59,388 bases of DNA from Planctomycetota bacterium (GTDB taxonomy: Bacteria > Planctomycetota > UBA8742 > UBA2392), in the NCBI GenBank assembly GCA_020845475.1, contig JADLFN010000041.1, forward strand, positions 1 through 59,388, written 5' to 3'. The translations under genes were made by a program, and so were the position numbers. Below the pieces are notes generated by a model that saw nothing but the letters and a program-made list of their open reading frames with translations, had not been told where the DNA came from and did not search any database. Below are positions 1 to 8,666 of the stretch, piece by piece (the stretch's first letter is position 1; each line of letters begins with the position of its first letter).

Positions 1-481
1 CAATGCGGCCGCATATTTCTGTACGCGGCTTGCATTGTCCGTCTCGTCAACTCATGCACGCCCGCAGGCAGTTTGTTGGTGCGCTTTGGGAGCTGTTCTC
101 GGCGTCTCGGCGTCTCGGCGGTTTGCTTTATGGGCCATCGCATTGCGAACCCGGCCTCGCGCACACCACCGAGCGGCCCTATTCGCATCGCATTGCACGC
201 GCACCCGAGCGCTTGCGCGTGCATGGCTTTCCCGCCTTGATTTCTTGGCGAGCTTGGCGTTCTTGGCGGTACATGCCGTTGCCGCGCTGGTTCCATGGTC
301 TGGGCGCGATCACGGCCCGTGCACCGCGCCCGGTTTCCTGAAAACGCTTCGCGTTTGTCAGGCTCGCGCCCGTTGGTCGCCATGCCGGGCCGAACGGCCA
401 ACCGCGATCCGCGATCCGCGATCCGCGATCCGCGCCTCGGTATGTTTGGCGTTGCAAGAGCGACAGATGTCGTATTGGGCG
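1..481. other. Non-coding stretch with three short tandem repeats
   Basis: I find no convincing gene here. The open frames that cross it have no recognisable domain, and the longest runs opposite the caspase-like gene. What it does hold is three tandem short repeats: CTCGGCGT (8-base period, nearly three copies, 98-120), CTTGGCG every 9 bases three times (244-268), and CCGCGAT every 7 bases nearly five times (402-434). The second word recurs at 8564-8597, so this belongs with the short-word intergenic repeats seen through the window. It lies 3' of the minus-strand gene that ends at 482. Confidence 0.6.
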
Positions 482-1585
482 TTACTTCGGCAGGCGGAGT
501 CGATTCGGCGGCACCCATTCGTCGTCGGCTTCGGGGTATCCTTCGTAGTGCACCAGGTGCAAGCCGAGCTTGTTGTACTTTACTTTGGCCCGGTACCACT
601 TTTTGTCCCACTCCACTTCCACCACGGTTCCGCCTTCATGCAGCACGGGCTTGAAGGGGCGCAAGCGATCGGTGCCGACCCAGCAATCGAATTTCTTGTC
701 CCAGCCAAGCCAGGTCACGAAGAACTTGCCGTCCTTGGCGTCGAGGATTTTCACCTTCCACCATTTGCCTTCGTCGAGGCCCTCGCAACGCTCGCCGACG
801 CGCTCAGCTTTTTTGCCGCTGGCCTCGGCCATGACGGTCTTGGCGCTGAACTTGCCGGTCGTGGCGCTGCATGAAAGCTGGCCCTCCGCAAAGCTCATCT
901 CGGCTTCGCAGTAGCTTGCGGCCTCGGCGAACGTGATCTTGCCGTCGTTGTCGCCGTCGAGCAGCGGGTTGCCGTTGATCATGTCCACGAGGCATTGCGT
1001 GAATGTCCAGTTGCCGGTGCTGCGCGACGAGGCATGGGCGCTGGTCAGCACGCCGTAACTGATTTTCGCGCTGTGCTTGGCCGCGTCGAGCGCAAGCTGG
1101 CCCGAGTGGCAGCAATCGGCCGTGAGCAGCACCTGCCGGCCTTTGAAATTTTTGTCGATGGCCTCAAAGACCTCCGACAGTTCCCAGTTGGCGTTCTTCT
1201 TGTTCGAGGTGTCGTAGGGGATGAGGCAGACGGGGCGGGCGTCGTCCTGGAAATTGCGGCCGCCGTGGCCGGCGTAATAGAAGATAAACGTGTCCTCGGG
1301 CCCGGCCTTGGCCAGGTGCTCGGCGAATTTCGCCACGAGATTTTCCTTCGTGGCATCCTTGTTCTTGATGAACACGATGTGGTCGTCGGCGATGCCGCGC
1401 TTTTTGTAGGCGTCGATCATCACGGCATCAACGCGGCCTTCATCGGGCCAAGTGGCCAGCTTCTTGTCCGCAAACGAAAGCACTCCGACGGCGAACACCC
1501 ACGTCTTAGCGGGCTGCCATGCGGCTTCTTGAGCAACAAGCGGCGCGGCTATGCCAAGCGCCAGCAAAGCGGCAATCAGTTTCAT
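482..1585 (-). CDS. Secreted caspase-like (C14-type) protein with EF-hand-like loop and C-terminal Tudor/chromo-like repeats
   Basis: The 367-residue product starts at the ATG at 1585, preceded by AAGGA at a normal distance; a longer frame exists upstream but lacks such a site. Residues 1-19 form a signal peptide ending LVAQ. The caspase-like core shows the histidine in YYAGHGG (His107) and the cysteine in ADCCHSG (Cys159), the metacaspase/peptidase C14 dyad. A calcium-loop-like DGDNDGKITFAE follows at 210-221. The last ~110 residues hold two Trp-rich beta repeats resembling Tudor-knot or chromo-barrel folds. By family knowledge it should be a cysteine protease cleaving after basic residues, possibly calcium dependent. 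Export is inferred. It lies 37 bases downstream of the histidine kinase on the same strand, so the two may be co-transcribed. Confidence 0.85.
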   Translation of the reverse strand: MKLIAALLALGIAAPLVAQEAAWQPAKTWVFAVGVLSFADKKLATWPDEGRVDAVMIDAYKKRGIADDHIVFIKNKDATKENLVAKFAEHLAKAGPEDTFIFYYAGHGGRNFQDDARPVCLIPYDTSNKKNANWELSEVFEAIDKNFKGRQVLLTADCCHSGQLALDAAKHSAKISYGVLTSAHASSRSTGNWTFTQCLVDMINGNPLLDGDNDGKITFAEAASYCEAEMSFAEGQLSCSATTGKFSAKTVMAEASGKKAERVGERCEGLDEGKWWKVKILDAKDGKFFVTWLGWDKKFDCWVGTDRLRPFKPVLHEGGTVVEVEWDKKWYRAKVKYNKLGLHLVHYEGYPEADDEWVPPNRLRLPK

Positions 1586-1622
1586 GGAGTTGTCCTTGGT
1601 GGCCCGGCGGGAGTATAGCAAC

Positions 1623-3197
1623 TCAGGTGCGCTCGATGCGGCGGCTTTCCTGTTTGTCGGCGGGGGGAAGGTCGATCACGAAACGGGCGCCGCCAAGCTT
1701 CTCGCTTTTCTCGACGCGCACCACGCCGCCGTGGTTATCGACGATCGTGTGCACAATCGAAAGCCCGAGGCCCGTGCCTTTGCCCGGCTCTTTGGTGGTG
1801 AAGAACGGGTCAAAGATGCGATCTCTGATTTCCTCCGGCACGCCTGTGCCGTTGTCCTCGATGGCGTAATCCACGCCGCCGCGCGCGTTCCTGGTGATGG
1901 TGGCGCGCACAATGCCGCCCTCGGGTGCGGCGTCGGAGGCGTTGATCAGCAGGTTCATGAACACCTGGCTGAGCTCTTCCTCGTTGCCGTAAACCTGGGG
2001 CAGGTCGGTGTGGAATTCCTCCTCGAGCTGGATCTTGCGCTTCTCGAGGCGGTGCTTGACCAGCGGCATGGCGCGGCGGTAGGGCCGCAGCGCTTCAAAG
2101 CGTTCGGGCTTCATGTCGCGGCGGCGCGAGAAATCGAGGATCTGCTTCATTAACTCTTCGATGCGACCCAAACCCTCCTCGATCAGCCCGATGTAATCGC
2201 GGGCGCGCTCATCGAGGCCTTCGCGCATTTTCAGGCGGCGCGCGGCATTGAGCATGCCGGAAAGCGGGTTGTTCACTTCGTGGGCCAGGCCCGCCGCCAA
2301 AGTGCCCGTGGCCGCCAGGCGCTGCGCGATGACCAGCGATTGCTGCTGCTTCTGGATTGTGCGCGTGGCGTCTTTGACTTTGCCCTCGAGGTCCGCCTGG
2401 TAGGCCTTGAGCTCGGAGAACATGCCGTTGAACGCGGCCACGAGCGTTTCAACCTCGTCGCCGCCCTTGCCCGTCAAGCCGCGCACTTCGAGGCCGGAAG
2501 TGCCCTTGACGATCATCTTGCTGTTTTCAAGCACGTTATCGAGCGGCTTGAGCACCAGGCGGCGCAGGGCGTTTGTGAGCAGCATGAACACGCCAACCAT
2601 GGAGATGCCCAGCGTGATGAAAGCAATCAGCGCCAGGGGCGTGAAGTTGGGCGGTTCCGCCACCGGCAACTCAGGCGTCCGTGGCGTGCGGATGGACAGT
2701 TGAAGCCGCATCAAGCGCGTGCAGGAGCCGGGCTTGTCGTTTCGCTGCGGGTAGGGGTAAAAGACCAGGTCCTGCGTGAACACCGGCTCGCGCTTGTCGA
2801 ACACCTGCTGCATGGAGGCGCGGTCGTCTTCGCCGGGCTGCAGGTTGGATCCTTCGGGCTTGAACGCCACAACATCGAGCCTTCCATCGCTGCGCCTGGT
2901 GACGATCGCCGTTTCGTTGAAGCCGTTGTCCGCGTCGCGCAGCCGGTCAATGACTTCAAGCTCGCTGTAACCCGCCATGCCTTTGACCCAGGCTTCAACC
3001 AGCGTCTGGACTGACTTGGCCGCCGCATTGCGTGTTTCCGTGCGGTACGTTTCGAGCGACTGCTTGATATCGCTTTGCTGCTTTTCGCTGGCGCGCTTGA
3101 GGCCGCGTTCCGCTTCAAAGCCCAGGTAAACCAGCGCCACGGCCAGCAGCAGAGTGGCGAGGCACACGCCTACCAGGATTTTGACGCGAAGCGACAT
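1623..3197 (-). CDS. Membrane sensor histidine kinase, orphan
   Basis: The 524-residue product has a first membrane segment at about 5-26, an extracytoplasmic sensor region of roughly 150 residues, a second membrane segment at about 185-210, a HAMP-like linker, a coiled coil, the HisKA box with the phospho-acceptor His306 (LAHEVNNPLSG), and a HATPase domain with the N box (NLLINASDAAP), DNGTGVP, FFTTK and GTGLGLS boxes. All catalytic motifs look intact. No response regulator is adjacent, so its partner is elsewhere. The start at 3197 is chosen because it begins directly before the membrane segment; a GTG at 3233 would add a basic 12-residue tail. No strong ribosome binding site is visible at either. 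The caspase-like gene follows 37 bases downstream. Confidence 0.9.
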   Translation of the reverse strand: MSLRVKILVGVCLATLLLAVALVYLGFEAERGLKRASEKQQSDIKQSLETYRTETRNAAAKSVQTLVEAWVKGMAGYSELEVIDRLRDADNGFNETAIVTRRSDGRLDVVAFKPEGSNLQPGEDDRASMQQVFDKREPVFTQDLVFYPYPQRNDKPGSCTRLMRLQLSIRTPRTPELPVAEPPNFTPLALIAFITLGISMVGVFMLLTNALRRLVLKPLDNVLENSKMIVKGTSGLEVRGLTGKGGDEVETLVAAFNGMFSELKAYQADLEGKVKDATRTIQKQQQSLVIAQRLAATGTLAAGLAHEVNNPLSGMLNAARRLKMREGLDERARDYIGLIEEGLGRIEELMKQILDFSRRRDMKPERFEALRPYRRAMPLVKHRLEKRKIQLEEEFHTDLPQVYGNEEELSQVFMNLLINASDAAPEGGIVRATITRNARGGVDYAIEDNGTGVPEEIRDRIFDPFFTTKEPGKGTGLGLSIVHTIVDNHGGVVRVEKSEKLGGARFVIDLPPADKQESRRIERT

Positions 3198-3289
3198 GGG
3201 GCCAGTTCTAGCAGCGCGACGGGGATTTCCCACAGTATAGGAACGGCCGCGCCTTACACGCAGGTGGCAGCCTTGGCTAGGATGCGCTG

Positions 3290-4213
3290 ATGGCCGACTC
3301 GCAACACATTGAGGGCTTTGTCGTGCGCCTGCACGGGCGCACGTGCTGGGTACGGGCCGGCGCGCGTGAATACGAGTGTTCCATGCGCGGGCGCCTGAAA
3401 AAGGGGCGCCGGCAGCAGAAGAGCCTGGTGGCCGTGGGCGATGAAGTGGTGGCGCTGCTCGATGCGGGGGGCGCAGGCTCTATTGAGGAGGTCAAGGCGC
3501 GCCGCTCTGAACTGATCCGGCACACGCCGCACAGCCCGAACATCAAGCATGTAATCGCGGCCAACGTGGATCAGATGTTCGCCGTGATCGCCGCCGACCA
3601 GGCCGCGCAAAGTCTCATCGGGCTTGACAAGCTGCTGGCTGCGGGCGTGATGCAGAGCCTTGCGCCGGTCATTCTGGTCAACAAGTGCGACCTGTGCGAT
3701 GTGCGCGCCTTGCTCGCGCCCTATCTTGCCGCCGGCTTTGCGACGCTGTTTGTCAGCGCGAAAACGGGCGAGGGTCTGGAGCCCTTGCGCGCACGACTGG
3801 CGGGCAAGATATCGGTGTTTGTGGGCGCTTCGGGCGTGGGCAAATCAAGCCTGCTCAACGCGCTTGAGCCGGCGCTGGATTTGCGCGTGGGGGGCGTGGA
3901 TCGGCGCGGCGAAGGCCGCCATACCACGACCAGCGCCAGTCTTCTGCGCGTGGCCGCAGGGCGCGTGGTGGATACGCCCGGCCTGCGCGAGTTCGGCCTG
4001 ACCAACTTCAATACCAGTGAGCTGTCGTTGTTCTACCCGGACTTCGCACCGTTCCGCGAGAAATGCAAATTTGCCACTTGCACGCACCGCCATGAGCCCA
4101 AGTGCGCGGTAAGAACGGCCGTTGAGCAAGGACTTCTCGATCGCGGCCGCTACGAGCGTTACCTCACTGTGCTTCGTGAGGCATGGAACACCGAGCAAAG
4201 CCAGAGACCCTGA
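3290..4213 (+). CDS. rsgA: Small ribosomal subunit biogenesis GTPase RsgA
   Basis: This 307-residue protein is a circularly permuted GTPase that helps the late assembly of the 30S ribosomal subunit. An OB-fold N-terminal region (about 1-90) precedes the G domain. Its motifs run in the permuted order typical of RsgA: NKCD (131-134), Walker A GASGVGKSS (179-187), HTTT (211-214) and DTPG (228-231). A zinc finger at Cys259, Cys264, His266 and Cys272 completes the protein. The length is normal for the family. It is transcribed away from the histidine kinase, so the short gap at 3198-3289 must hold promoters for both directions. The next lipoprotein gene starts 65 bases after its stop. Confidence 0.96.
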   Translation: MADSQHIEGFVVRLHGRTCWVRAGAREYECSMRGRLKKGRRQQKSLVAVGDEVVALLDAGGAGSIEEVKARRSELIRHTPHSPNIKHVIAANVDQMFAVIAADQAAQSLIGLDKLLAAGVMQSLAPVILVNKCDLCDVRALLAPYLAAGFATLFVSAKTGEGLEPLRARLAGKISVFVGASGVGKSSLLNALEPALDLRVGGVDRRGEGRHTTTSASLLRVAAGRVVDTPGLREFGLTNFNTSELSLFYPDFAPFREKCKFATCTHRHEPKCAVRTAVEQGLLDRGRYERYLTVLREAWNTEQSQRP

Positions 4214-4278
4214 CCCTGTTCGCGCCCTTTGCGCTTGAAGGTACAATGTCGCGCCCCGCAGACCCCGCCGGATCGCCT

Positions 4279-5976
4279 ATGCGTTATTGCGTTTTCGTGC
4301 TTCTTCTGCTTCTCGCCGGTTGCGGCGGCGGCGACGGCAGCGGCTCAAAGCCCGGCCCCAAGGCCGTCAGCGCGAGCGCGATTCTCGAGCAGCAGGGCGG
4401 CATCGCCAACGCCAACGGCGGCGCGCCCGTCATGCTCACCATCTCCGGCAAGATCACCTTTGAGCGTTACGCGCCCACGGCCTTTGGGCTTGCGGCAGCC
4501 GCGCCGCGAAACGCGGCTTTCGTGCTGGTTGAGTTTGTTGAGCACGGCACGCTCAGTTCATCGGTGGCAACGAGCGTGAACACCGATGCCAACGGCGACT
4601 ACACGGCGACTTTCTCGACGGACAAGGATTTCTTCGTGCGCGCGCGCGCGCAGTTCAGCGCGGCCTCGTTGAATTGCCGCGTGCTTCACACGCAGATGAA
4701 CACGCCGATTGTTCACGCCGCCTCAAGCGCCGTGGTCAATCGCGCGCTGGGCTCGCAAACCGTGAACGTGAACGCCGACCTTGCAATGCCGCACCTGCGC
4801 GGCGGCGCCTTTGCCGCGCTGGATACGGCGCGCGAGCTCGCGCAATCCGCGGCCTACACGGGCAGCCCGGCGCTTGGAACGCTCGACCTTTACTGGGCGG
4901 CGGGCAACCTGGGCACGTCATTCATGCGCGACCTGGCCAGCCAGCCGGTTGCTATCAACGCCACTCGTTTTGTGAACGCAGGTGCATTGGGCCAGCCTGG
5001 CATCGAGATTTCCGGCGGGCGCTGGAACGACGTCGCCAACACCGACCACGATGAGTTCGACCAGAGCGTGCTCGCCCACGAGTTCGTGCACTTTCTCATG
5101 CGCACACAATCGCGCGACAACAACTGGGGCGGCGCGCACAACGGCGAAGCATTCACGCCCAACGCCGCCTACGGTGAGGGCCTGCCCACGGGCCTGGGCA
5201 ACGCGCTGCTGGGCAGCAAGGACTACATCGACACCACGGGCCTGCCCTCCGGCACGACCAGCGCCATTTTCACGTTCGATTGCGAGAACCCCAGTTTCGT
5301 TCCCGGCGTGCCCTCGGCCGTTTCCGGCGTCAGCGGCTATCAATCCGAGTTTGCAGTCGCCGCCGTGGTCTGGGATCTGATTGACGGCTCCGCGGGCGGC
5401 CCCGCCTCCAGCGATGGCGATCCCGTCGCCATTACGCCCGCGAGTTTCCTGGCCAGTTTCTACGCCCTGCGCACGCGCAACGGCACGTTCAACATCGCCT
5501 ATCTGGCCACGCTGTTGCAGCAACTGATCGACGACGCGCAGCTTTCCAGCGGCAATGCCAACACGCTCGTAACACCTCATAACGCCGCTTTCCCGCCCGC
5601 GGGCGCTGACAACTGGCCGCCTGTGCTTGCGGCTCTGGGCACGGTCAACGGCAGCCTTGATGCTTCCACAGGCCCCGGCGCCACGCCGGCCAACTCCGAG
5701 ATTGGCGCCAGCGCCAACGCCTGTTTTCACCTGACGCTGGCCGCGCCGCAGAGCGTGACTTTCAATCTCACGGCCACGCCGGGCACCTACAACGCCGACC
5801 AGCACCGCACGGACGTTTACGTTTACGACCTCGGCAACGCGCTTCTGGGCGGCGCATCGGGCTTGAACGCCGCCAAGAGTGTGACGCTGAGCCTGCCCGC
5901 GGGCGATTTTCTCATTCGCGTGCATCATGCGGCGCCCAATGCCGCGCCCGTGACTTTCAACCTGACTTTGCCTTGA
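4279..5976 (+). CDS. Zinc metalloprotease lipoprotein with C-terminal PPC-like domain
   Basis: The product is 565 residues if it starts at the ATG at 4279, which gives a short lipoprotein signal ending in the lipobox LLAGC. An in-frame ATG at 4246 is also possible. A gluzincin-type site is visible: HEFVH at 267-271, with a likely third ligand Glu300 in the following GEGLPTG stretch. The last ~100 residues (ACFHLTLAAPQSV onward) look like a pre-peptidase C-terminal beta-sandwich domain, which is common on secreted proteases. The N-terminal ~200 residues contain beta-rich, Ala/Thr-rich sequence with no fold that I recognise. I infer an outer-surface, zinc-dependent protease; the substrate is unknown. 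The neighbouring genes do not point to a pathway. Confidence 0.75.
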   Translation: MRYCVFVLLLLLAGCGGGDGSGSKPGPKAVSASAILEQQGGIANANGGAPVMLTISGKITFERYAPTAFGLAAAAPRNAAFVLVEFVEHGTLSSSVATSVNTDANGDYTATFSTDKDFFVRARAQFSAASLNCRVLHTQMNTPIVHAASSAVVNRALGSQTVNVNADLAMPHLRGGAFAALDTARELAQSAAYTGSPALGTLDLYWAAGNLGTSFMRDLASQPVAINATRFVNAGALGQPGIEISGGRWNDVANTDHDEFDQSVLAHEFVHFLMRTQSRDNNWGGAHNGEAFTPNAAYGEGLPTGLGNALLGSKDYIDTTGLPSGTTSAIFTFDCENPSFVPGVPSAVSGVSGYQSEFAVAAVVWDLIDGSAGGPASSDGDPVAITPASFLASFYALRTRNGTFNIAYLATLLQQLIDDAQLSSGNANTLVTPHNAAFPPAGADNWPPVLAALGTVNGSLDASTGPGATPANSEIGASANACFHLTLAAPQSVTFNLTATPGTYNADQHRTDVYVYDLGNALLGGASGLNAAKSVTLSLPAGDFLIRVHHAAPNAAPVTFNLTLP

Positions 5977-6039
5977 GCACGCGCTGGCAATCGCTGGCGG
6001 TTACGCTATGTTGGCGTTCCCTTTTCGCCCATTGACGCC

Positions 6040-8457
6040 ATGCCGTATCTGGACATCAAGCTAGGCACCGACTCGCTGCTCGTCCGCTTTGTGGGCCGCA
6101 TTGATTACGTCGTGGGCCGGCTGCCCAAAGCCGACGTGCAATTGCGCGACATGTCTGTCTCGCGCCTGCACGTGCAGTTCTTCATTGATTCGCGCGGCCA
6201 GTGCTTCGTGCGCGACTTGGGTTCTTCCGGCGGCACCCTGGTGAACGATTCGCCTCTTTCCAACGCCATGGCGCGCCTGCATGACGGCTCGCGCATCCGC
6301 GTGGGCCAGGCGCGCGTGGTGTTCTATGACTCTCAGCCGCCCGTCAACTCCGTGGATCCGCCGGGCAAGAGTGAGCCGCGCGGCTTGATCCGGCTTAACG
6401 CCCGCAAGCGCGCGATCATGGGCGGCGAAACGGTGCTCGCGGCCGACAAAGTCAGCGCGCAGACATCCGATGGCGGGCCCGCCGAGGCGCCGCCGGTCAT
6501 CAACAGCGCGGAATTCAGCGAAGACGGCAAAGCGATTGAAGATGCCAGCGTGCGCGCGCCGCAGAAACCGGGCGCGCCCGTTGCCAAGCCGCCCACGGCC
6601 GCGCTGAAGCCCGGCGCGCAGGCCGCCAAGAAGAACGACACCGGCATCATGTCCGCACCCTGGGATGACAAGCGCGATTTCTCGCGCAAGCCATCGGGCA
6701 AGCAGCCCACCGTGCCGTTGCCGCCCAAGCCCGGCCAGGCGGCCAAGCCCGCCGCAGCTTCGCCCGCGCAGGCGGCCAAGGAAGCCGCGCGCCAGAAGAA
6801 CCTGCCACCGGCATTTGAGAGCGTCGCTCCTGAGGAAGACTCGCGCAAAACGCTTTACGAGCCGCCGTTGCCGCCGGAGATGCGCCAGGGTCGAGTGGCG
6901 CCGCGCCCCGGCGCGATGGGCGGCCCCCGCCCGCCTTCGGCACCCGTCGCCAAGCAGCCAGCTCCGCCGGCGCAGCCCGTTTCACAGCTGGGTGCGCCGC
7001 CGCGCCCGGCTTCGGTGCCTGCGCAACCGCCGGTCAAGAAAGGCGACAGCGGCACCAAGCGCCGCACGCTGGCCGAGGAGATGCTCGAGGATTACGAGCC
7101 CAAGGCCGCCATGCCCACGATCAAGATGGGCAGCGAAGGCCAAAAGGCGCCGCCCGCGGCCAAGGCGCCCGCAGAACCGCCGCCGCCGGCACCAAGCACC
7201 GCCGTCGATCCGGACCTGACGACTGATGAAATCGCCGAGTATTTCGGCGGCGAGCGCGCCACTGGCAATCTCAAAGAAGTCAAGTTCGCTGACACGGATC
7301 CCGCGCAGCGCAAAGAGGAAAGTGCTCCCGAGGAAGTGCGCTTTGGGCCATCGTCGGCTCGTTTCAGCGCCGCGGCCGACCTCGAGGACGAATTCGACAA
7401 GCCCATCGAGCCCACCACCAGCCAGATCGGCGGCGTAACCAATCTCGACGAAAGCAAAGTCGAACAAGAGCCGGTAGCAGACACTACCCCGCCTGAGGTG
7501 ATGAGCTTGACGGCGCCTCCGCCTTCGCGCAAAGCGCCTGAAGCTGCGGGCGTGCAATCCGGCCCCTCGGCGGACGAACTTGAAGCCGAGCACCAGCGCA
7601 AACTGGAAGAGGTCAAGCGCATCGCGCGCGATGCCGCGCGCAGCACGTCCAAGATCCCGGAGGCCTCGCCGGGCGCGCCCACGGAGCCTGTGGCCAAACC
7701 GGTGTTCATGCCCGGCCTGCCCACAGAGCAAGTGGCCAAGCCGGCAATCATGCCCGGCGCGCCGACCGAGCAGGTCGGCAAGCCCGCGGAAATGCCCAAG
7801 CCGCCGGCGAAGTCCGCCGCCTACCCCGTGGCTCTGCCGCAGCGCGAGAAGCGCGAGACCAAGAAGCTGATGAAGGCAAAGGCTGACCTGGACACGAACA
7901 AGATCAAGGAATTCACGATCCCGATCACGGAGAACCCGACCCAGAAAGTTGAAGGCCTCGTGCCCGGCGCCAAGACGCTTTACATTCCCAAGCCCGACGT
8001 CGTGGCGCGCCAGGAAGAACGCAAGCCCTCCAAGCCTGACCTCGCTTCCATGGCGCAGGGGCCCGGCGGCGACACGCTGGCCGTTTCCTCCAAAGAAATG
8101 ATGCAGGAGATCCAGCAGGAATACGAGAAATCCAAAAGCAAGGGCAACATCGCCTCGCTCCAGTTCGCGAACGAAGTGCGCAAGGATCCCGTCCCCGTGG
8201 ACAAGCCTGCCGTCAGCCCGGACAAAACGCCGCCGGACATGCCCGTGCTGCCCGATGCCGAAACGGTCAAGAAGAAACCTGACGCCGACGAAGACATGGA
8301 ATTCATCGTCGATGACAACTACGCCTTCTTCACACCGCCGCCGCCCACGCGCAAGGACCGCAAGCCGCTGGGCGACGACCTGATCGATGCCAGCGAAGCG
8401 CTGCCGCCGGAAAAAAAGGCGCAAGAGCCGCCGACCAACGACAAAACTGTCAGCTAA
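6040..8457 (+). CDS. FHA-domain protein with long disordered Pro/Ala/Lys-rich tail
   Basis: The 805-residue protein opens with one FHA phosphothreonine-binding domain (about 18-97). Its hallmark residues are present: GR at 26-27, SRLH at 41-44, DLGSSGGT at 59-66 and Asn69. The remaining ~700 residues are low-complexity and rich in Pro, Ala, Lys and acidic residues, with no membrane segment. A three-fold imperfect repeat of about 16 residues (PGAPTEPVAKP / PGLPTEQVAKP / PGAPTEQVGKP) lies near 545-590. It probably acts as a cytoplasmic scaffold that binds substrates of Ser/Thr kinases, such as the FHA-kinase at the right end of this window; that link is inference. The ATG at 6040 begins 7 residues before the first beta strand and is the only sensible start. 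Confidence 0.85.
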   Translation: MPYLDIKLGTDSLLVRFVGRIDYVVGRLPKADVQLRDMSVSRLHVQFFIDSRGQCFVRDLGSSGGTLVNDSPLSNAMARLHDGSRIRVGQARVVFYDSQPPVNSVDPPGKSEPRGLIRLNARKRAIMGGETVLAADKVSAQTSDGGPAEAPPVINSAEFSEDGKAIEDASVRAPQKPGAPVAKPPTAALKPGAQAAKKNDTGIMSAPWDDKRDFSRKPSGKQPTVPLPPKPGQAAKPAAASPAQAAKEAARQKNLPPAFESVAPEEDSRKTLYEPPLPPEMRQGRVAPRPGAMGGPRPPSAPVAKQPAPPAQPVSQLGAPPRPASVPAQPPVKKGDSGTKRRTLAEEMLEDYEPKAAMPTIKMGSEGQKAPPAAKAPAEPPPPAPSTAVDPDLTTDEIAEYFGGERATGNLKEVKFADTDPAQRKEESAPEEVRFGPSSARFSAAADLEDEFDKPIEPTTSQIGGVTNLDESKVEQEPVADTTPPEVMSLTAPPPSRKAPEAAGVQSGPSADELEAEHQRKLEEVKRIARDAARSTSKIPEASPGAPTEPVAKPVFMPGLPTEQVAKPAIMPGAPTEQVGKPAEMPKPPAKSAAYPVALPQREKRETKKLMKAKADLDTNKIKEFTIPITENPTQKVEGLVPGAKTLYIPKPDVVARQEERKPSKPDLASMAQGPGGDTLAVSSKEMMQEIQQEYEKSKSKGNIASLQFANEVRKDPVPVDKPAVSPDKTPPDMPVLPDAETVKKKPDADEDMEFIVDDNYAFFTPPPPTRKDRKPLGDDLIDASEALPPEKKAQEPPTNDKTVS

Positions 8458-8666
8458 ACGGGTTTCTGGTACTCGCCAAGTGCGCGAAGGTTCGCCAGGG
8501 CCGCAAAGAACGGCAAGCGCCTGAACACCATCCCACAAACTCTCCCGGGCTGCCATGGATGTTCTTGGCGTACTTCGCGGCGCTTGGCGTCTTTGCGAGA
8601 AACAAAATCCCCCATGGCTGACAGCAGGCCAGGCCTTCGTATCCTCTGGCCCCGCAAGGAGCGGCC
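8458..8666. repeat. Intergenic short-word repeat with inverted arrangement
   Basis: The gap before aspS holds CGCCAAG/GCGAAG/GCAAAGA words at 8472-8520 and their reverse-complement partners CTTGGCG, CTTCGCG, CTTGGCG and CTTTGCG at 8564, 8573, 8583 and 8591, so the two halves could fold into an imperfect hairpin. The spacing is 8-10 bases. The word CTTGGCG is the same as in the tandem repeat at 244-268. There is no T-tract, so it is not a classical terminator. No gene is present in the gap. Confidence 0.7.

Noticed and set aside
35..874. 279-codon plus-strand frame at the left edge
   Set aside because: It crosses tandem repeats and then runs antisense to the caspase-like gene; no recognisable domain.
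4636..4652. Alternating CG run inside the lipoprotease gene
   Set aside because: Simple consequence of consecutive Arg-Ala codons; no reason to assume a Z-DNA function.
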